A DNA stretch of 64,000 nucleotides from Pseudomonas ceruminis (GCF_021602025.1 NZ_BQHW01000003.1:310001-374000); one strand, 5' to 3'; positions 33,499 to 42,848 are shown, numbered from the stretch's first letter. Notes: generated by a model from the sequence alone, not told the origin. Program-made: numbers and translations.

Positions 33499-34718
33499 GC
33501 CACACCACCGCCAAACTGCTGATCGTCGACGACCTGCCGGAAAACCTGCTGGCCCTCGACGCCCTGATTCAGGGCGTAGACCGCGAGGTGCACCAGGCCC
33601 AGTCTGCAGAAGCGGCATTGTCGCTGTTGCTCGAACACGAATTCGCCCTGGCCATCCTCGATGTGCAGATGCCGGGTATGAATGGCTTCGAGCTTGCCGA
33701 GCTGATGCGTGGCACGGAAAAGACCCGCAATATACCGATCGTCTTCGTCACGGCCGCCGGACGAGAGATGAACTACGCCTTCAAGGGCTACGAAAGTGGT
33801 GCGGTGGATTTTCTGCACAAGCCGCTGGACACCTTTGCGGTAAAGAGCAAGGTCACGGTATTCGTCGACTTGTACCGGCAGCGCAAGGTGCTTGACCGCC
33901 AGCTCCAGGCCCTGGAGCGAAGCCGCCAGGAGCAAGAGTTGCTGCTGGGGCAATTGCAGGTTGCCCGTGGCGAGCTGGAGCATGCGGTGCGCATGCGTGA
34001 CGATTTCATGTCGATCGTCTCCCACGAAGTGCGCACGCCGCTCAATGGTCTGATCCTCGAAACGCAACTGCGCAAGATGCACCTGGCGCGTGGCAACCTC
34101 GATGCCTTCAGCGCCGACAAGCTGCAGGCGATGGTCGAGCGTGACGAGCGGCAGATCAACAGCCTGATCCGGTTGATCGAAGATATGCTGGATGTCTCGC
34201 GTATCCGCACTGGCAAGCTGTCGCTGCGACCCAAGCTGTTCGACCTTAGCCAACTGGTGCGCGGTCTGGTGGAAAATTTCGCCGCCCAGGCCTTGGCACT
34301 GGAGACGCATATCGACCTTCAGCGTTGCGAGCCGCTGCAGGGCGAGTGGGATGAATTTCGGATTGAACAAGTACTGGCCAACCTGTTGTCCAATGCATTG
34401 CGCTATGGCGAACGCCGGCCCGTACAGGTACGGGTGTTCGCGCAGAACGGCATGGCCTGCGTACAAGTGCAGGACAATGGCATCGGCATCAGCGGTGTCA
34501 ATCAGCAGCGGATCTTCCAGCAGTTCGAGCGTGTGGCCACGCAACAGGCCAGCGGCGGGCTCGGGTTGGGGTTGTACATTTCGGAGCAGATCGTGCAGGC
34601 CCATGGCGGGCAGATCCAGGTCGAAAGCGAGGAAGGCAAGGGTGCCACGTTCACCCTTCGGTTACCGTTGACGAAGCGGGTAGAACAAAACGATCAGGTG
34701 CGGGCAACCTCTGCCTAA
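33492..34718 (+). CDS. Receiver-histidine kinase
   Basis: The 408-residue soluble protein starts with a receiver domain (Asp57 in LAILDVQMPGMNGFE), a short coiled coil around residues 125-165, HisKA (His178 in IVSHEVRTPLNG), and HATPase with LLSNALRYGE and GGLGLGLYISEQI. It has no membrane helix. With input through the receiver, it fits a second step of a phosphorelay started by the hybrid kinase upstream. It overlaps the CheB gene by 7 bp. Confidence 0.92.
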   Translation: MLSHTTAKLLIVDDLPENLLALDALIQGVDREVHQAQSAEAALSLLLEHEFALAILDVQMPGMNGFELAELMRGTEKTRNIPIVFVTAAGREMNYAFKGYESGAVDFLHKPLDTFAVKSKVTVFVDLYRQRKVLDRQLQALERSRQEQELLLGQLQVARGELEHAVRMRDDFMSIVSHEVRTPLNGLILETQLRKMHLARGNLDAFSADKLQAMVERDERQINSLIRLIEDMLDVSRIRTGKLSLRPKLFDLSQLVRGLVENFAAQALALETHIDLQRCEPLQGEWDEFRIEQVLANLLSNALRYGERRPVQVRVFAQNGMACVQVQDNGIGISGVNQQRIFQQFERVATQQASGGLGLGLYISEQIVQAHGGQIQVESEEGKGATFTLRLPLTKRVEQNDQVRATSA

Positions 34719-34762
34719 GCCTGGGGTCAGATGGCCAACTGTATGAATTTCAAGGCGTTGTC

Positions 34763-35140
34763 ATGAGTGAAGATGCACAAGATGTGGTACTGGTAGTCGA
34801 GGATGAGCCGGCGATCCGCATGATCCTGCGCGACTACCTGTCGGGGGAGGGTTACCACGTACTGGTCGCCGAAGACGGTGAGCAGGCGTTCGCAATCCTG
34901 GCGAGCAAGCCGCACCTGGACCTGATGGTGACAGACTTCCGCTTGCCTGGGGGGATCTCCGGGGTGGAGATTGCTGAGCCCGCGGTGAAATTGCGGCCAG
35001 ACCTGAAGGTGATTTTCATCAGTGGCTACCCGGCGGAAATTCTCGAGTCAGGCAGCCCGATCACCCGCAAGGCACCGATCCTGGCAAAGCCGTTTGACCT
35101 GGATACCTTGCACGAGCAGATCCAGTCGCTGTTGCGCTGA
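34763..35140 (+). CDS. Single-domain response regulator
   Basis: The 125-residue receiver domain has the acidic pocket VEDEP, Asp58 in LMVTDFRLPGG, FISGY and LAKPFD. No output domain. It lies 44 bp after the receiver-kinase and is the last gene of the signalling operon, a plausible terminal receiver or phosphate sink. Confidence 0.9.
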   Translation: MSEDAQDVVLVVEDEPAIRMILRDYLSGEGYHVLVAEDGEQAFAILASKPHLDLMVTDFRLPGGISGVEIAEPAVKLRPDLKVIFISGYPAEILESGSPITRKAPILAKPFDLDTLHEQIQSLLR

Positions 35141-35146
35141 GGCGGC

Positions 35147-35239
35147 GGGCCCTTCGCGGGGCAAGCCCGCCTCCAGAGGTTTCGCCGCATCCCTTGGCAT
35201 GGGGGGAACTGGGCGCGGGCTTGCCCTGCGAAGCGGCCC
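35147..35239. repeat. Inverted REP pair
   Basis: Two REP-like palindromes in opposite orientation, GGGCCCTTCGCGGGGCAAGC (from 35147) and GCGGGCTTGCCCTGCGAAGC (from 35215), flank about 45 bp. This is the typical BIME-like arrangement of P. putida. It separates the convergent signalling operon and tetR gene and probably acts as a bidirectional terminator. Confidence 0.75.
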
Positions 35240-35246
35240 TGGCAGG

Positions 35247-35828
35247 CTATCGCAGCGTCCGCTCGATCCCACCGACCAGCAAGTTTTCCATCAGCTCCAA
35301 CCCTTGCGCTTGAGGCAATGCTTTGAGCAACCCCGGCAGTTGGTTGAGCAACGTCGCCAGTACATGTGCTGTAGCGTCCAACGCACGCCCCGGCAGTTTC
35401 GCTTGCGGTGCAATCAAGCGCAGCAACCCTGCCTCATACCGCTTGCGCAACGATGCCAGGTGCGCCTGTTGCGCCTCACTCAAACAGCATAAATCGCGCT
35501 CGGCCAGGCGAAACTGCAAGGGGCGCTCGGCATGCAACTGCCAATGCGCCGCGATCAGGCACGACAACGCCGATGCCCCCCGGGCCATGGCGCGGCGGCC
35601 TTGGTCCAGGGTGGCCTGCAGCTCCTCGTACACCTCTTCGATCAAGTCGTACAGCAGGTCTTGCTTGCTCGGGAAATGGTGATACAACGAACCTGCGGTC
35701 AGCCCCACATGGGCCGCCAGCTCGCGCATGCTCACCTGGCCGAAGCCTTTCTCGGCAAACAGCGCCATGGCCCGGTCACGTCGCTCTTCAAAGTTGGCAC
35801 AGCGCATTGCGGCATTGACCGGGGGCAT
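35247..35828 (-). CDS. TetR-family transcriptional regulator
   Basis: The 193-residue protein has the TetR helix-turn-helix at about residues 15-60 (ALFAEKGFGQVSMRELAAHV, GLTAGSLYHHFPSKQDLLYD). The C-terminal ligand domain resembles acyl-CoA-responsive regulators of fatty-acid genes. It is 12 bp downstream of the 3-hydroxyacyl-CoA dehydrogenase gene and cotranscribed with it, which supports a role as feedback repressor of that operon. A TTG or ATG nearer to ANFEERRDRA is an alternative start. Confidence 0.88.
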   Translation of the reverse strand: MPPVNAAMRCANFEERRDRAMALFAEKGFGQVSMRELAAHVGLTAGSLYHHFPSKQDLLYDLIEEVYEELQATLDQGRRAMARGASALSCLIAAHWQLHAERPLQFRLAERDLCCLSEAQQAHLASLRKRYEAGLLRLIAPQAKLPGRALDATAHVLATLLNQLPGLLKALPQAQGLELMENLLVGGIERTLR

Positions 35829-35840
35829 GCTGCTTCGTCC

Positions 35841-36689
35841 TCAGTAGGTAAAGAAACCGCGGCCACTCTTGCGCCCCAGCCAGCCGGCCGCGACCATTTC
35901 CTTGAGCAGCGGCGCAGGGCGGTACTTGCTGTCGTTGAAGCCCTCATGGAAGGCCTCCATGATCGCCAGCAATGTATCCAGGCCAATCAGGTCCGCCAGG
36001 GCCAGCGGACCGATCGGTTGGTTGCAGCCCAGGCGCATGCCGGTGTCGATATCCTCGGCACTGGCCAGGCCCTCCTGACGCACGAAGATCGCTTCGTTGA
36101 TCATCGGCACCAGGATGCGGTTGACCACGAACCCTGGGCGGTTACCGGCGGTGATCGGTGTCTTGCCCAACTTTTCGGTCACCAGCAGCGCCTGGGCATA
36201 GGTCCCGTCGCTGGTCTGCAGGCCACGGATGATCTCGACCAGGGCCATCATCGGCACCGGGTTGAAAAAGTGCACGCCGATGAAGCGTTCAGGGTGCTCG
36301 ATACTGGCGGCCAACTGGGTGACCGACAGCGACGAGGTATTGGTGGCGATCAGGCAATCGGCCGTTACGTTAGCGGCGACCTGCTGGAGGATGCGCTGCT
36401 TGAGCTGGAGGTTCTCGGTGGCGGCCTCGATCACCAGATGGGCGGCGCTGAGCTGTGCGTAATCGGTGCTGGTGCGGATGCGCGTTCTGGCCGCTGCAGC
36501 GCGTTCGGCGTCGAGGGTGCCCTTGCTGACTTGGCGCTCCAGGTTCTTGCCCAAGGTGGCCACGCCACGCTCCAGCGCGGCGTCGGAAACATCCACCAAC
36601 AGCACCTGGTAACCGGCCACTGCACACACCTGCGCGATGCCGTTGCCCATGGTGCCGGCGCCGATAACGGCGATCTGTTCAATGCTCAT
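35841..36689 (-). CDS. 3-hydroxybutyryl/3-hydroxyacyl-CoA dehydrogenase
   Basis: The 282-residue NAD-dependent enzyme oxidises 3-hydroxyacyl-CoA to 3-ketoacyl-CoA. It has the NAD motif VIGAGTMGNGIAQVCA at the N-terminus, VIEAATENLQLK, the catalytic His in GVHFFNPVPMM and C-terminal LIGLDTLLAIMEA with the conserved asparagine in NRPGFVVNRIL. Full length for the family. It lies between thiolase (12 bp upstream) and tetR (12 bp downstream), so it acts with thiolase in short-chain acyl-CoA breakdown or 3-hydroxybutyrate use. Confidence 0.94.
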   Translation of the reverse strand: MSIEQIAVIGAGTMGNGIAQVCAVAGYQVLLVDVSDAALERGVATLGKNLERQVSKGTLDAERAAAARTRIRTSTDYAQLSAAHLVIEAATENLQLKQRILQQVAANVTADCLIATNTSSLSVTQLAASIEHPERFIGVHFFNPVPMMALVEIIRGLQTSDGTYAQALLVTEKLGKTPITAGNRPGFVVNRILVPMINEAIFVRQEGLASAEDIDTGMRLGCNQPIGPLALADLIGLDTLLAIMEAFHEGFNDSKYRPAPLLKEMVAAGWLGRKSGRGFFTY

Positions 36690-36701
36690 GGTTCTGTTCC
36701 C

Positions 36702-37886
36702 TCAGACGCGCTCAAAGACAACGGCGATGCCTTGGCCGCCGCCGATGCACATGGTGGCCAGCGCGTAGCGGCCCTGGATGCGGTGCAGTTCATGGATGGC
36801 CTTGGTGGCAATGATCGCCCCCGTGGCGCCAACCGGATGGCCGAGGGAAATGCCCGAGCCGTTCGGGTTGACCTTTTCGGGGTCCAAGCCCAGGGCGTTG
36901 GCCACGGCGCAGGCCTGGGCAGCAAAGGCCTCATTGGACTCGATCACGTCCAGGTCGGCGATGTTCAGGCCGGCCTTTTCCAGTACCTTGCGCGTGGCCG
37001 GAATCGGTCCCAGGCCCATCAGTTCCGGCTCGACGCCCGCGTGGGCGTAGGCCACCAGGCGCGCCAGCGGCTTGAGGCCCAGGCGACGCACGGCGTCACC
37101 GGTGGCCAGCACCAGGCCCGCAGCGCCGTCGTTGATGCCACTGGCGTTGCCTGCGGTGACGGTGCCGTCCTTCTTGAATACGGTTTTCATGCCCGCCAGT
37201 TGCTCAGCGGTGACATCCCCGCGTACGTGTTCGTCTACTGCGAACTGGACGCTGCCTTTGCGGGTCTTCAGCTCCAACGGCACGATCTGGCTGGCGAAGC
37301 GGCCCTCGGCAATGGCGCGGGCGGCGCGGCGCTGGCTGGTCAGGGCCAGCTCATCCTGCATTTCCCGGGTGACGCCATGTTTGGCAGCGACATTTTCCGC
37401 GGTAATGCCCATGTGGAAGTGCTCGAACGGGTCCTGCAACACGCCCACGGTGTAGTCGATCCCCTGCAGGTCGCCCATGCGCGCTCCCCAGCGGGCCTGT
37501 GGCAGCAGGTAAGGGCCGCGGCTCATCGACTCGGCACCGGCTGCCAGGGCCACGTCGGCGTCGCCGAGCAGCAGGCATTGGCTGGCCGAAACAATGGCCT
37601 GCAGGCCCGAGCCGCACAGGCGGTTGACGTTGAATGCCGGGGTTTCCTTGGGGATGCCAGCGTTCATCGCCGCCACCCGTGCCAGGTAGGCGTCACGTGG
37701 CTCAGTGGGAATGACGGTGCCCATGACCACGTGGCCGATCTGATCGGCGGCCACGCCCGAGCGCTCGATGGCGGCGCGGCTGACGGCGGTGGCCAGGTCG
37801 GCCAGCGGCAAGTCCTTGAGGGAACCACCAAAACCGCCGATGGCGGTACGGACGGCACTGACGACGTAGATTTCTGCGCTGCTCAT
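36702..37886 (-). CDS. Acetyl-CoA acetyltransferase (thiolase)
   Basis: The 394-residue thiolase cleaves or forms 3-ketoacyl-CoA. The nucleophile is Cys91 in NVNRLCGSGLQ, and the second set is GHPVGATGA and CIGGGQGIAVVF. First gene of the thiolase, dehydrogenase, tetR operon, divergent from the AraC gene at 38056 with 169 bp between them. Alternative roles include polyhydroxyalkanoate precursor supply. Confidence 0.94.
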   Translation of the reverse strand: MSSAEIYVVSAVRTAIGGFGGSLKDLPLADLATAVSRAAIERSGVAADQIGHVVMGTVIPTEPRDAYLARVAAMNAGIPKETPAFNVNRLCGSGLQAIVSASQCLLLGDADVALAAGAESMSRGPYLLPQARWGARMGDLQGIDYTVGVLQDPFEHFHMGITAENVAAKHGVTREMQDELALTSQRRAARAIAEGRFASQIVPLELKTRKGSVQFAVDEHVRGDVTAEQLAGMKTVFKKDGTVTAGNASGINDGAAGLVLATGDAVRRLGLKPLARLVAYAHAGVEPELMGLGPIPATRKVLEKAGLNIADLDVIESNEAFAAQACAVANALGLDPEKVNPNGSGISLGHPVGATGAIIATKAIHELHRIQGRYALATMCIGGGQGIAVVFERV

Positions 37887-38055
37887 AGAGGCTCCGATTG
37901 CGAAGGCATGGCGGGAGCGGGCCAGGCTCTGCGAGAATGGCCGGCGACCCCGTCGTTGGGTCCGAGTCTAGGCAAAGGCCCTGTTCGAGCCTATGCCGGA
38001 TCTGTTCAGTCAACCTGGCACTTTTTGCCACTCAGCATAGACAGCGAATTCCGCC

Positions 38056-39066
38056 ATGCGCGATAGCGATTCGGTCGCCGTGTACTTTCTCAATGCCATG
38101 CTCCATGCCCTGCGCGACAAGCCTGAGCTGCGCGATGCCCACCTGCGCGCGGTGGGCATCGACCCCGGTGTGCTTGGACAAGCACAAGCCCGCGTGCCCG
38201 CCAAGGCGTTCGCCCAGCTGTGGCTGGCGCTGATTCAGCGGTTGGATGACGAGTTTTTCTGCCTGGACAGCCATGGCATGCCGTTGGGCAGCTTCGCCTT
38301 GATCTGCCGAGGGCTGATCCAGGAGCCGAACCTGGAAAAAGCCCTGCGCCAGTGCATGGGCAATTTTGGCCTGTTCCTGCGCGACCTGCGGGGCAGCCTG
38401 ACGGTGCGGGCCGGGCGGGCGACGATCAGCGTGCACTCGAGCATCGCCGACCCGTTGACCCGGGTGTACGCCGAGGAAACCTACCTGGTGCTGGTGGTGG
38501 GCCTGCTGTGCTGGCTGGCTGGGCGCCGCCTGGCCATCGACCGCACCGAACTGGCGGTGGCGCGCCCAGCGCAGGAGGACGACCTGCTCTTGTGGGGACC
38601 GGACCTGCGCCTTGGCAGTGGGCGTACCGAAGTCGAATTCGACAGCGCCTACCTGCGTTTGCCCGTGGTGCAGGACCTCGGCAGCCTGAAGACCTTCCTG
38701 CGCAGCGCGCCGCAAGGGTTGGTCATCCGTTTTCGCAACCAGAATGGCCTGGTTGCACAGGTGTATCGCCATCTACGCGCGCGGCGCTACGGCCAATGGC
38801 CAACCTTGGCGGCATTGGCCGTGCAACAGGGCGTCAGCGCCAGTACCTTTCGCCGCCAACTGGAGCGGGAAGGGCGGTCGTATCAGCAGATCAAGGACGA
38901 GGTGCGCCGGGCAATGGCATTCGAGCGCTTGCGCGAGGGCGTGTTGAGCATTGCCGAAATCGCCGAACAGGCAGGCTTTCAGGAGCCCAGTGCGTTTCAC
39001 CGGGCCTTCAAGAAATGGACCGGGCAAAGCCCCGGAAGCTATCGGGCCTTGTTGGCCAGGCGCTGA
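38056..39066 (+). CDS. AraC-family transcriptional regulator
   Basis: The 336-residue protein has an Arabinose_bd-like N-terminal domain (GMPLGSFALICRG, LRLPVVQDLGSLKTFLRSAP) and a C-terminal double helix-turn-helix (GVSASTFRRQLEREG, EIAEQAGFQEPSAFHRAFKK). This is the OruR/GbdR-like group often paired with acyl-CoA or amino-acid catabolic genes. Divergent from the thiolase operon, so it is the probable activator of those genes. Confidence 0.9.
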   Translation: MRDSDSVAVYFLNAMLHALRDKPELRDAHLRAVGIDPGVLGQAQARVPAKAFAQLWLALIQRLDDEFFCLDSHGMPLGSFALICRGLIQEPNLEKALRQCMGNFGLFLRDLRGSLTVRAGRATISVHSSIADPLTRVYAEETYLVLVVGLLCWLAGRRLAIDRTELAVARPAQEDDLLLWGPDLRLGSGRTEVEFDSAYLRLPVVQDLGSLKTFLRSAPQGLVIRFRNQNGLVAQVYRHLRARRYGQWPTLAALAVQQGVSASTFRRQLEREGRSYQQIKDEVRRAMAFERLREGVLSIAEIAEQAGFQEPSAFHRAFKKWTGQSPGSYRALLARR

Positions 39067-39094
39067 CGGGGCTGCTGCCGGTCGTCGGCATCGA

Positions 39095-39532
39095 TCAGGC
39101 CGGCACCATGGCAAATCCCACCCCGAACCGGTTCCAGGCATTGATGGTGGCGATGGCGAGTGTCAGGTTGACCACCTCGGTGGGTTCGAAGTGCGCTTGC
39201 AGCGCTTCATACTCCGGCTGTGGCGCGCCTTGCTCCGGCAAGCGTGTGAGGCACTCGACCCAGGCCAGTGCCGCACGCTCGCGCGGGGTGAAGTAAGCGG
39301 TGTCACGCCAGACGCTTAAGGTCTGCAGGCGGGCTTCGGTCTCGCCGGCCTTGCGTGCGTCATTGGCATGCATGTTGACGCAGTAGGCGCAGCCGTTGAT
39401 CTGCGAAGCGCGCAGGCGCACCAGTTCCAGCAGCGCGTTTTCCAGGCCGCTCCTGGCCAGCGCCTGCTCCAGGCCGACCATGGCTTTGTAGGCGTCAGGT
39501 GCGTGCTTGGCCCATTCGATACGATTGTGCAT
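39095..39532 (-). CDS. Carboxymuconolactone decarboxylase/AhpD-family protein
   Basis: The 145-residue helical protein has the AhpD-type redox motif Cys48-x-x-Cys51 plus His55 (INGCAYCVNMHANDA), a peroxidase-like disulfide site. Otherwise it is a CMD domain. The ATG at 39532 has GGAGATC upstream, so the longer start at 39562 is unlikely. Single gene; substrate unknown. Confidence 0.88.
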   Translation of the reverse strand: MHNRIEWAKHAPDAYKAMVGLEQALARSGLENALLELVRLRASQINGCAYCVNMHANDARKAGETEARLQTLSVWRDTAYFTPRERAALAWVECLTRLPEQGAPQPEYEALQAHFEPTEVVNLTLAIATINAWNRFGVGFAMVPA

Positions 39533-39731
39533 GGTGATCTCCAGATCAAGGTGGGTGGACATGGCGCTACCTTAGCGCCGCCCGCCCGATGCCCCGATAG
39601 CCAATCGCACGCTTTGCCAGGAGGCCAATCGCGCCATTCAGGTGGCCACTGGCATGCATCCAATCTCTTCATTTCAGCCTGGGTCGAGGAGACGGGATAA
39701 TGGCCCGGTCTAGCTCCAGGAGAACCGATTC

Positions 39732-40190
39732 ATGTCCGAAGAACGCTACATGCGCGAAGCCCTTGACCTGGCCCGTGCCAATATCCAGGCCGGTGGCCGG
39801 CCCTTCGGCGCCGTGCTGGTGTACCAAGGGCGGGTGATCGCCCGCGCCGTCAACGAGATCCACAGCACTCAGGACCCGACCAGCCACGCTGAGATGCAGG
39901 CCATTCGCAAGGCGTCCCACGCCTTGGGCCGGGCACGCCTGGACGGTGCTGAAATCTATGCCACGGGGCACCCGTGCCCGATGTGCCTGGCGGCCATGCA
40001 CTTGTGTGGCATCGAACGCGCCTGGTTTGCCTATGACAATGAGGAAGGCGAGCCCTATGGCCTTTCCACCGCGGCGGTCTATGCGCAGATGGCTCGCCCG
40101 CCACAACAGCAGAGCTTGCCGTTACGCCCGCTCAAGCCAGCAGGCGAAGCAGGGTTGTATCAGCAATGGAAGCAGGCGAGCCAGCCATGA
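39732..40190 (+). CDS. Nucleoside deaminase (CMP/dCMP deaminase fold)
   Basis: The 152-residue zinc deaminase has the catalytic HAE (His52, Glu54) and PCPMC (Cys82, Cys85) motifs. Sequence style (RPFGAVLV, STQDPTSHAEMQAIRKA) is that of guanine deaminase-type GuaD proteins or similar small purine/creatinine deaminases rather than TadA. It overlaps the downstream transporter gene in ATGA form, suggesting that the deaminase and exporter or importer work on the same compound. Confidence 0.85.
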   Translation: MSEERYMREALDLARANIQAGGRPFGAVLVYQGRVIARAVNEIHSTQDPTSHAEMQAIRKASHALGRARLDGAEIYATGHPCPMCLAAMHLCGIERAWFAYDNEEGEPYGLSTAAVYAQMARPPQQQSLPLRPLKPAGEAGLYQQWKQASQP

Positions 40191-41383
40191 GGGGCGCGTT
40201 GAACCTGTTGTTGGTGATATTGCTGGCCTTGAACCTGCGCCCGATCCTGACCAGCATCGGGCCGCTGCTTGAGCCCATGCGCGCCGGCACCGGGTTGGGC
40301 TACCAGCAGGCGGCGCTGCTGACAGCATTACCGGTGCTGTGCATGGGCCTGGTGCCGTTGCTGCAACCCTGGCTGCGACGCTGGATCAGCGAGCATGGCG
40401 GCATGCTTGGCGGCCTTGGCGCCATTGCCCTGGCCTGCCTGTGGCGGTTGCAGCTGGACAGTGCCTGGGCGCTGATTGCCAGTGCGGTACTGGCCGGGTT
40501 GGGGGTGGCGGTGGTCCAGGGCATGATGCCGGGGCTGGTCAATCGCTGGTTTGCCAATCGCCTGGCTGCGGCCATGGGCCTTTACTCGGCGGCGCTGATG
40601 AGCGGTGGCGGGCTGGCGGCGGTGCTCGGGCCGCATATCAGCGGGCACTTTGGCCATTGGCAGGCGGGCCTTGGCGTGTGGGCGGTACCGGCGGTACTGG
40701 CGGTGCTTGCCTGGGCCGCGCTGCGCCCGCGTGAGGCTGCACCCGTACTGACGGGAGCGGGTGCAGGGCACTGGTTCGGCACGCGCCGGGCCTGGCTATT
40801 GGCGCTGTACTTTGGCCTGATCAATGGCGGCTACACCAGTATGGTTGCCTGGCTGCCGGCCTACCACCTCGAGCAGGGCGGCACAGCCCAGGGGGGTGGA
40901 GACCTGGTGGGCCTGATGACCCTGTTCCAGGTCGCCGGGGCGCTGGGGCTGCCGTTGCTGTTGCGCCGTTGGGCTGATCGACGGCCTGGGCTGTGGCTGG
41001 CGTTGTCGATCCAGCTGGTCGGCTTTCTCGGCCTGCTGCTGGCGCCAACGCTGGCCATGGGAGCGTGGGTGGCGATGATCGGTTTCGGGCTGGGTGCGTG
41101 CTTCAGCCTGAGCCTGACCTTGACCCTGGAACACCTGAAAACCCCCGCCGAGGCTGGCAGCCTGGCGGCGTTCGTGCAGGGCATTGGCTTCATCATCACC
41201 GGCATCGTGCCGTACATCACGGGCGGGTTACGGGAGGTGAGCGGCAACTTCCAGGCGTCCTGGACATTGCTGACGGTTACCGTGCTGGCCATGTTGCTGG
41301 TGACCCGGTGCTTCGCACCGCGTAGCTACGCGGCTGCCGTCGCTAGGCCTGGGCCTGGCAGCCAGCCGGCCGTGGTCAGGTGA
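40187..41383 (+). CDS. CynX/NimT-type MFS transporter
   Basis: The 398-residue inner-membrane protein has about 12 hydrophobic helices and the CynX/NimT start LALNLRPILTSIGPLL. Members move cyanate, nitroimidazoles or other small molecules. The ATG at 40187 overlaps the deaminase stop, so the pair is a coupled operon; a longer frame from 40166 lies within the deaminase. It overlaps the convergent MocR-type gene by 8 bp at its end. Confidence 0.88.
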   Translation: MRGALNLLLVILLALNLRPILTSIGPLLEPMRAGTGLGYQQAALLTALPVLCMGLVPLLQPWLRRWISEHGGMLGGLGAIALACLWRLQLDSAWALIASAVLAGLGVAVVQGMMPGLVNRWFANRLAAAMGLYSAALMSGGGLAAVLGPHISGHFGHWQAGLGVWAVPAVLAVLAWAALRPREAAPVLTGAGAGHWFGTRRAWLLALYFGLINGGYTSMVAWLPAYHLEQGGTAQGGGDLVGLMTLFQVAGALGLPLLLRRWADRRPGLWLALSIQLVGFLGLLLAPTLAMGAWVAMIGFGLGACFSLSLTLTLEHLKTPAEAGSLAAFVQGIGFIITGIVPYITGGLREVSGNFQASWTLLTVTVLAMLLVTRCFAPRSYAAAVARPGPGSQPAVVR

Positions 41384-42809
41384 GGCGCTGCAGGGTATCG
41401 CGCACACGGTCCAGCGCCGGGTCGATGTCCAGCAGTTCGATGGCACCAAAACCGAACACCAGGCCGGGGCGCACGGGGGCCTCGCTGAAGAAGGGCGCCA
41501 GCGAGTAAAGGCCAACCTCCACCTTGCGGGCAAGGTTGGTCAGCATCTCTATATCGATACCCGGCTGGGCGAGGGCGCTGAGGTGGAACCCGGCGTTGGC
41601 CGGCACGGCGCTGAGCCAGGGTGCCAGGTCTTCCTCCAGGCGTGCCAGGATGCGCGCCCGGCGGGCACTGTAGATGTCGTGGCAGCGGCGGATGTGCTTG
41701 CTCAGGTGCCCCTCGCTGATAAAGCGCGCCAGCGCCCACTGCAACAGCGACGGGCTGTGCCAGTCACTCAAGTGCTTGGCCACGCAAGCGGCGCTCAGCA
41801 CTGCGGGCGGCAGGACTGCGTAACCCAGGCGCAGTTCCGGCAGCAGGGTCTTGGAGAAGGTGCCGACGTAGGCCACCAGGCCGTGGCGGTCGAGGCGCTG
41901 CAGGGCATCGCATGCCTGGCCCTGGTAGCGGAATTCGCAGTCGTAGTCGTCTTCGATGATCAGCGCGCCCAGCGCGGCGGCGCGGGCCAGCAACGCTTGC
42001 CGACGCGGTTCACTCATCGGCATGCCCAGGGGGAACTGGTGCGAGGGCGTGACGTAGATCAACCGGGTACCGTCGGCGATCTGTTCTACACACAGGCCCT
42101 GGTCGTCCACCGGGACCGATTGCAGGCGCGCACCCAAGGCCAGGAACAACTGGCGTGCCGGCGGGTAACCGGGGTCTTCCATGGCCACCGGGCAGCCGGG
42201 CTCGATCAGCACCCGAGCGATCAGGTCCAGGGCCTGCTGGGCACCGTTGCACACCAGCACGTCAGCCGCGCTGCAGTGCACGCCGCGGGCGAAGGCGATG
42301 TGGTGGGCAATGGCCTCGCGCAGCTCGGGCAGGCCCTGGGCCGCGAACTGTCGCTCTGGGTGCCGCTGACTGCGGCGTAGGGCGTAGTTCAGGCAGCTGC
42401 GCCAGTGGTCGAAGGGAAACTGCGCTTTGATCGACGCTCCGCCGACGAAGTCATAGCGTGAAGGCGCCTGCTGAGTGCGCCCGGCCAGCACCGTGGCGCG
42501 TTGTTGCCAGCGCTCCAGGGAGGCGGCTGCGGCCAGTGGCACGGGCTGGGTTTCGCTACTGCGCACAGGCTGGCGTGGGGTTATGAAGGTACCGCGGCCG
42601 ACCACACCGCTGAGCAGGTTGTCATAGGTCAGCCGCGAATAGGCTTCGGCAACGGTCTTGCGCGACACACCCAGTTGCTCGGCCAACAGGCGGGTCGGTG
42701 GCAGTTGCGTGCCGGCGGCCAGGTGGCCACTGTCGATGCCAGCACGCAGCTGTTGGTAAAGCTGGTCGGCCAAGCCTTTGCGGCCTTCCAGGCGGATGTG
42801 TAGTTCCAT
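41376..42809 (-). CDS. MocR/PdxR-type regulator (GntR HTH fused to aminotransferase-like domain)
   Basis: The 477-residue protein has an N-terminal GntR winged helix (ADQLYQQLRAGIDSGHLAAG, LPPTRLLAEQLGVSRKTVAE) and a fold-type I aminotransferase-like domain from about residue 110. This carries YVGTFSKTLLPELRLGY with the PLP lysine and IIEDDYDCEFRY. MocR regulators bind PLP and control neighbouring metabolic genes. The target is not obvious; the genes around it are convergent or distant. Confidence 0.9.
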   Translation of the reverse strand: MELHIRLEGRKGLADQLYQQLRAGIDSGHLAAGTQLPPTRLLAEQLGVSRKTVAEAYSRLTYDNLLSGVVGRGTFITPRQPVRSSETQPVPLAAAASLERWQQRATVLAGRTQQAPSRYDFVGGASIKAQFPFDHWRSCLNYALRRSQRHPERQFAAQGLPELREAIAHHIAFARGVHCSAADVLVCNGAQQALDLIARVLIEPGCPVAMEDPGYPPARQLFLALGARLQSVPVDDQGLCVEQIADGTRLIYVTPSHQFPLGMPMSEPRRQALLARAAALGALIIEDDYDCEFRYQGQACDALQRLDRHGLVAYVGTFSKTLLPELRLGYAVLPPAVLSAACVAKHLSDWHSPSLLQWALARFISEGHLSKHIRRCHDIYSARRARILARLEEDLAPWLSAVPANAGFHLSALAQPGIDIEMLTNLARKVEVGLYSLAPFFSEAPVRPGLVFGFGAIELLDIDPALDRVRDTLQRLT

Positions 42810-42848
42810 GGTGACGGTCCGGAGCGCGGGAGTGCTCAGGATAGCGGA

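Noticed and set aside
35532-38066. 844-codon plus-strand frame across tetR, dehydrogenase and thiolase
   Set aside because: Antisense to three confidently identified genes, with no recognisable domain.
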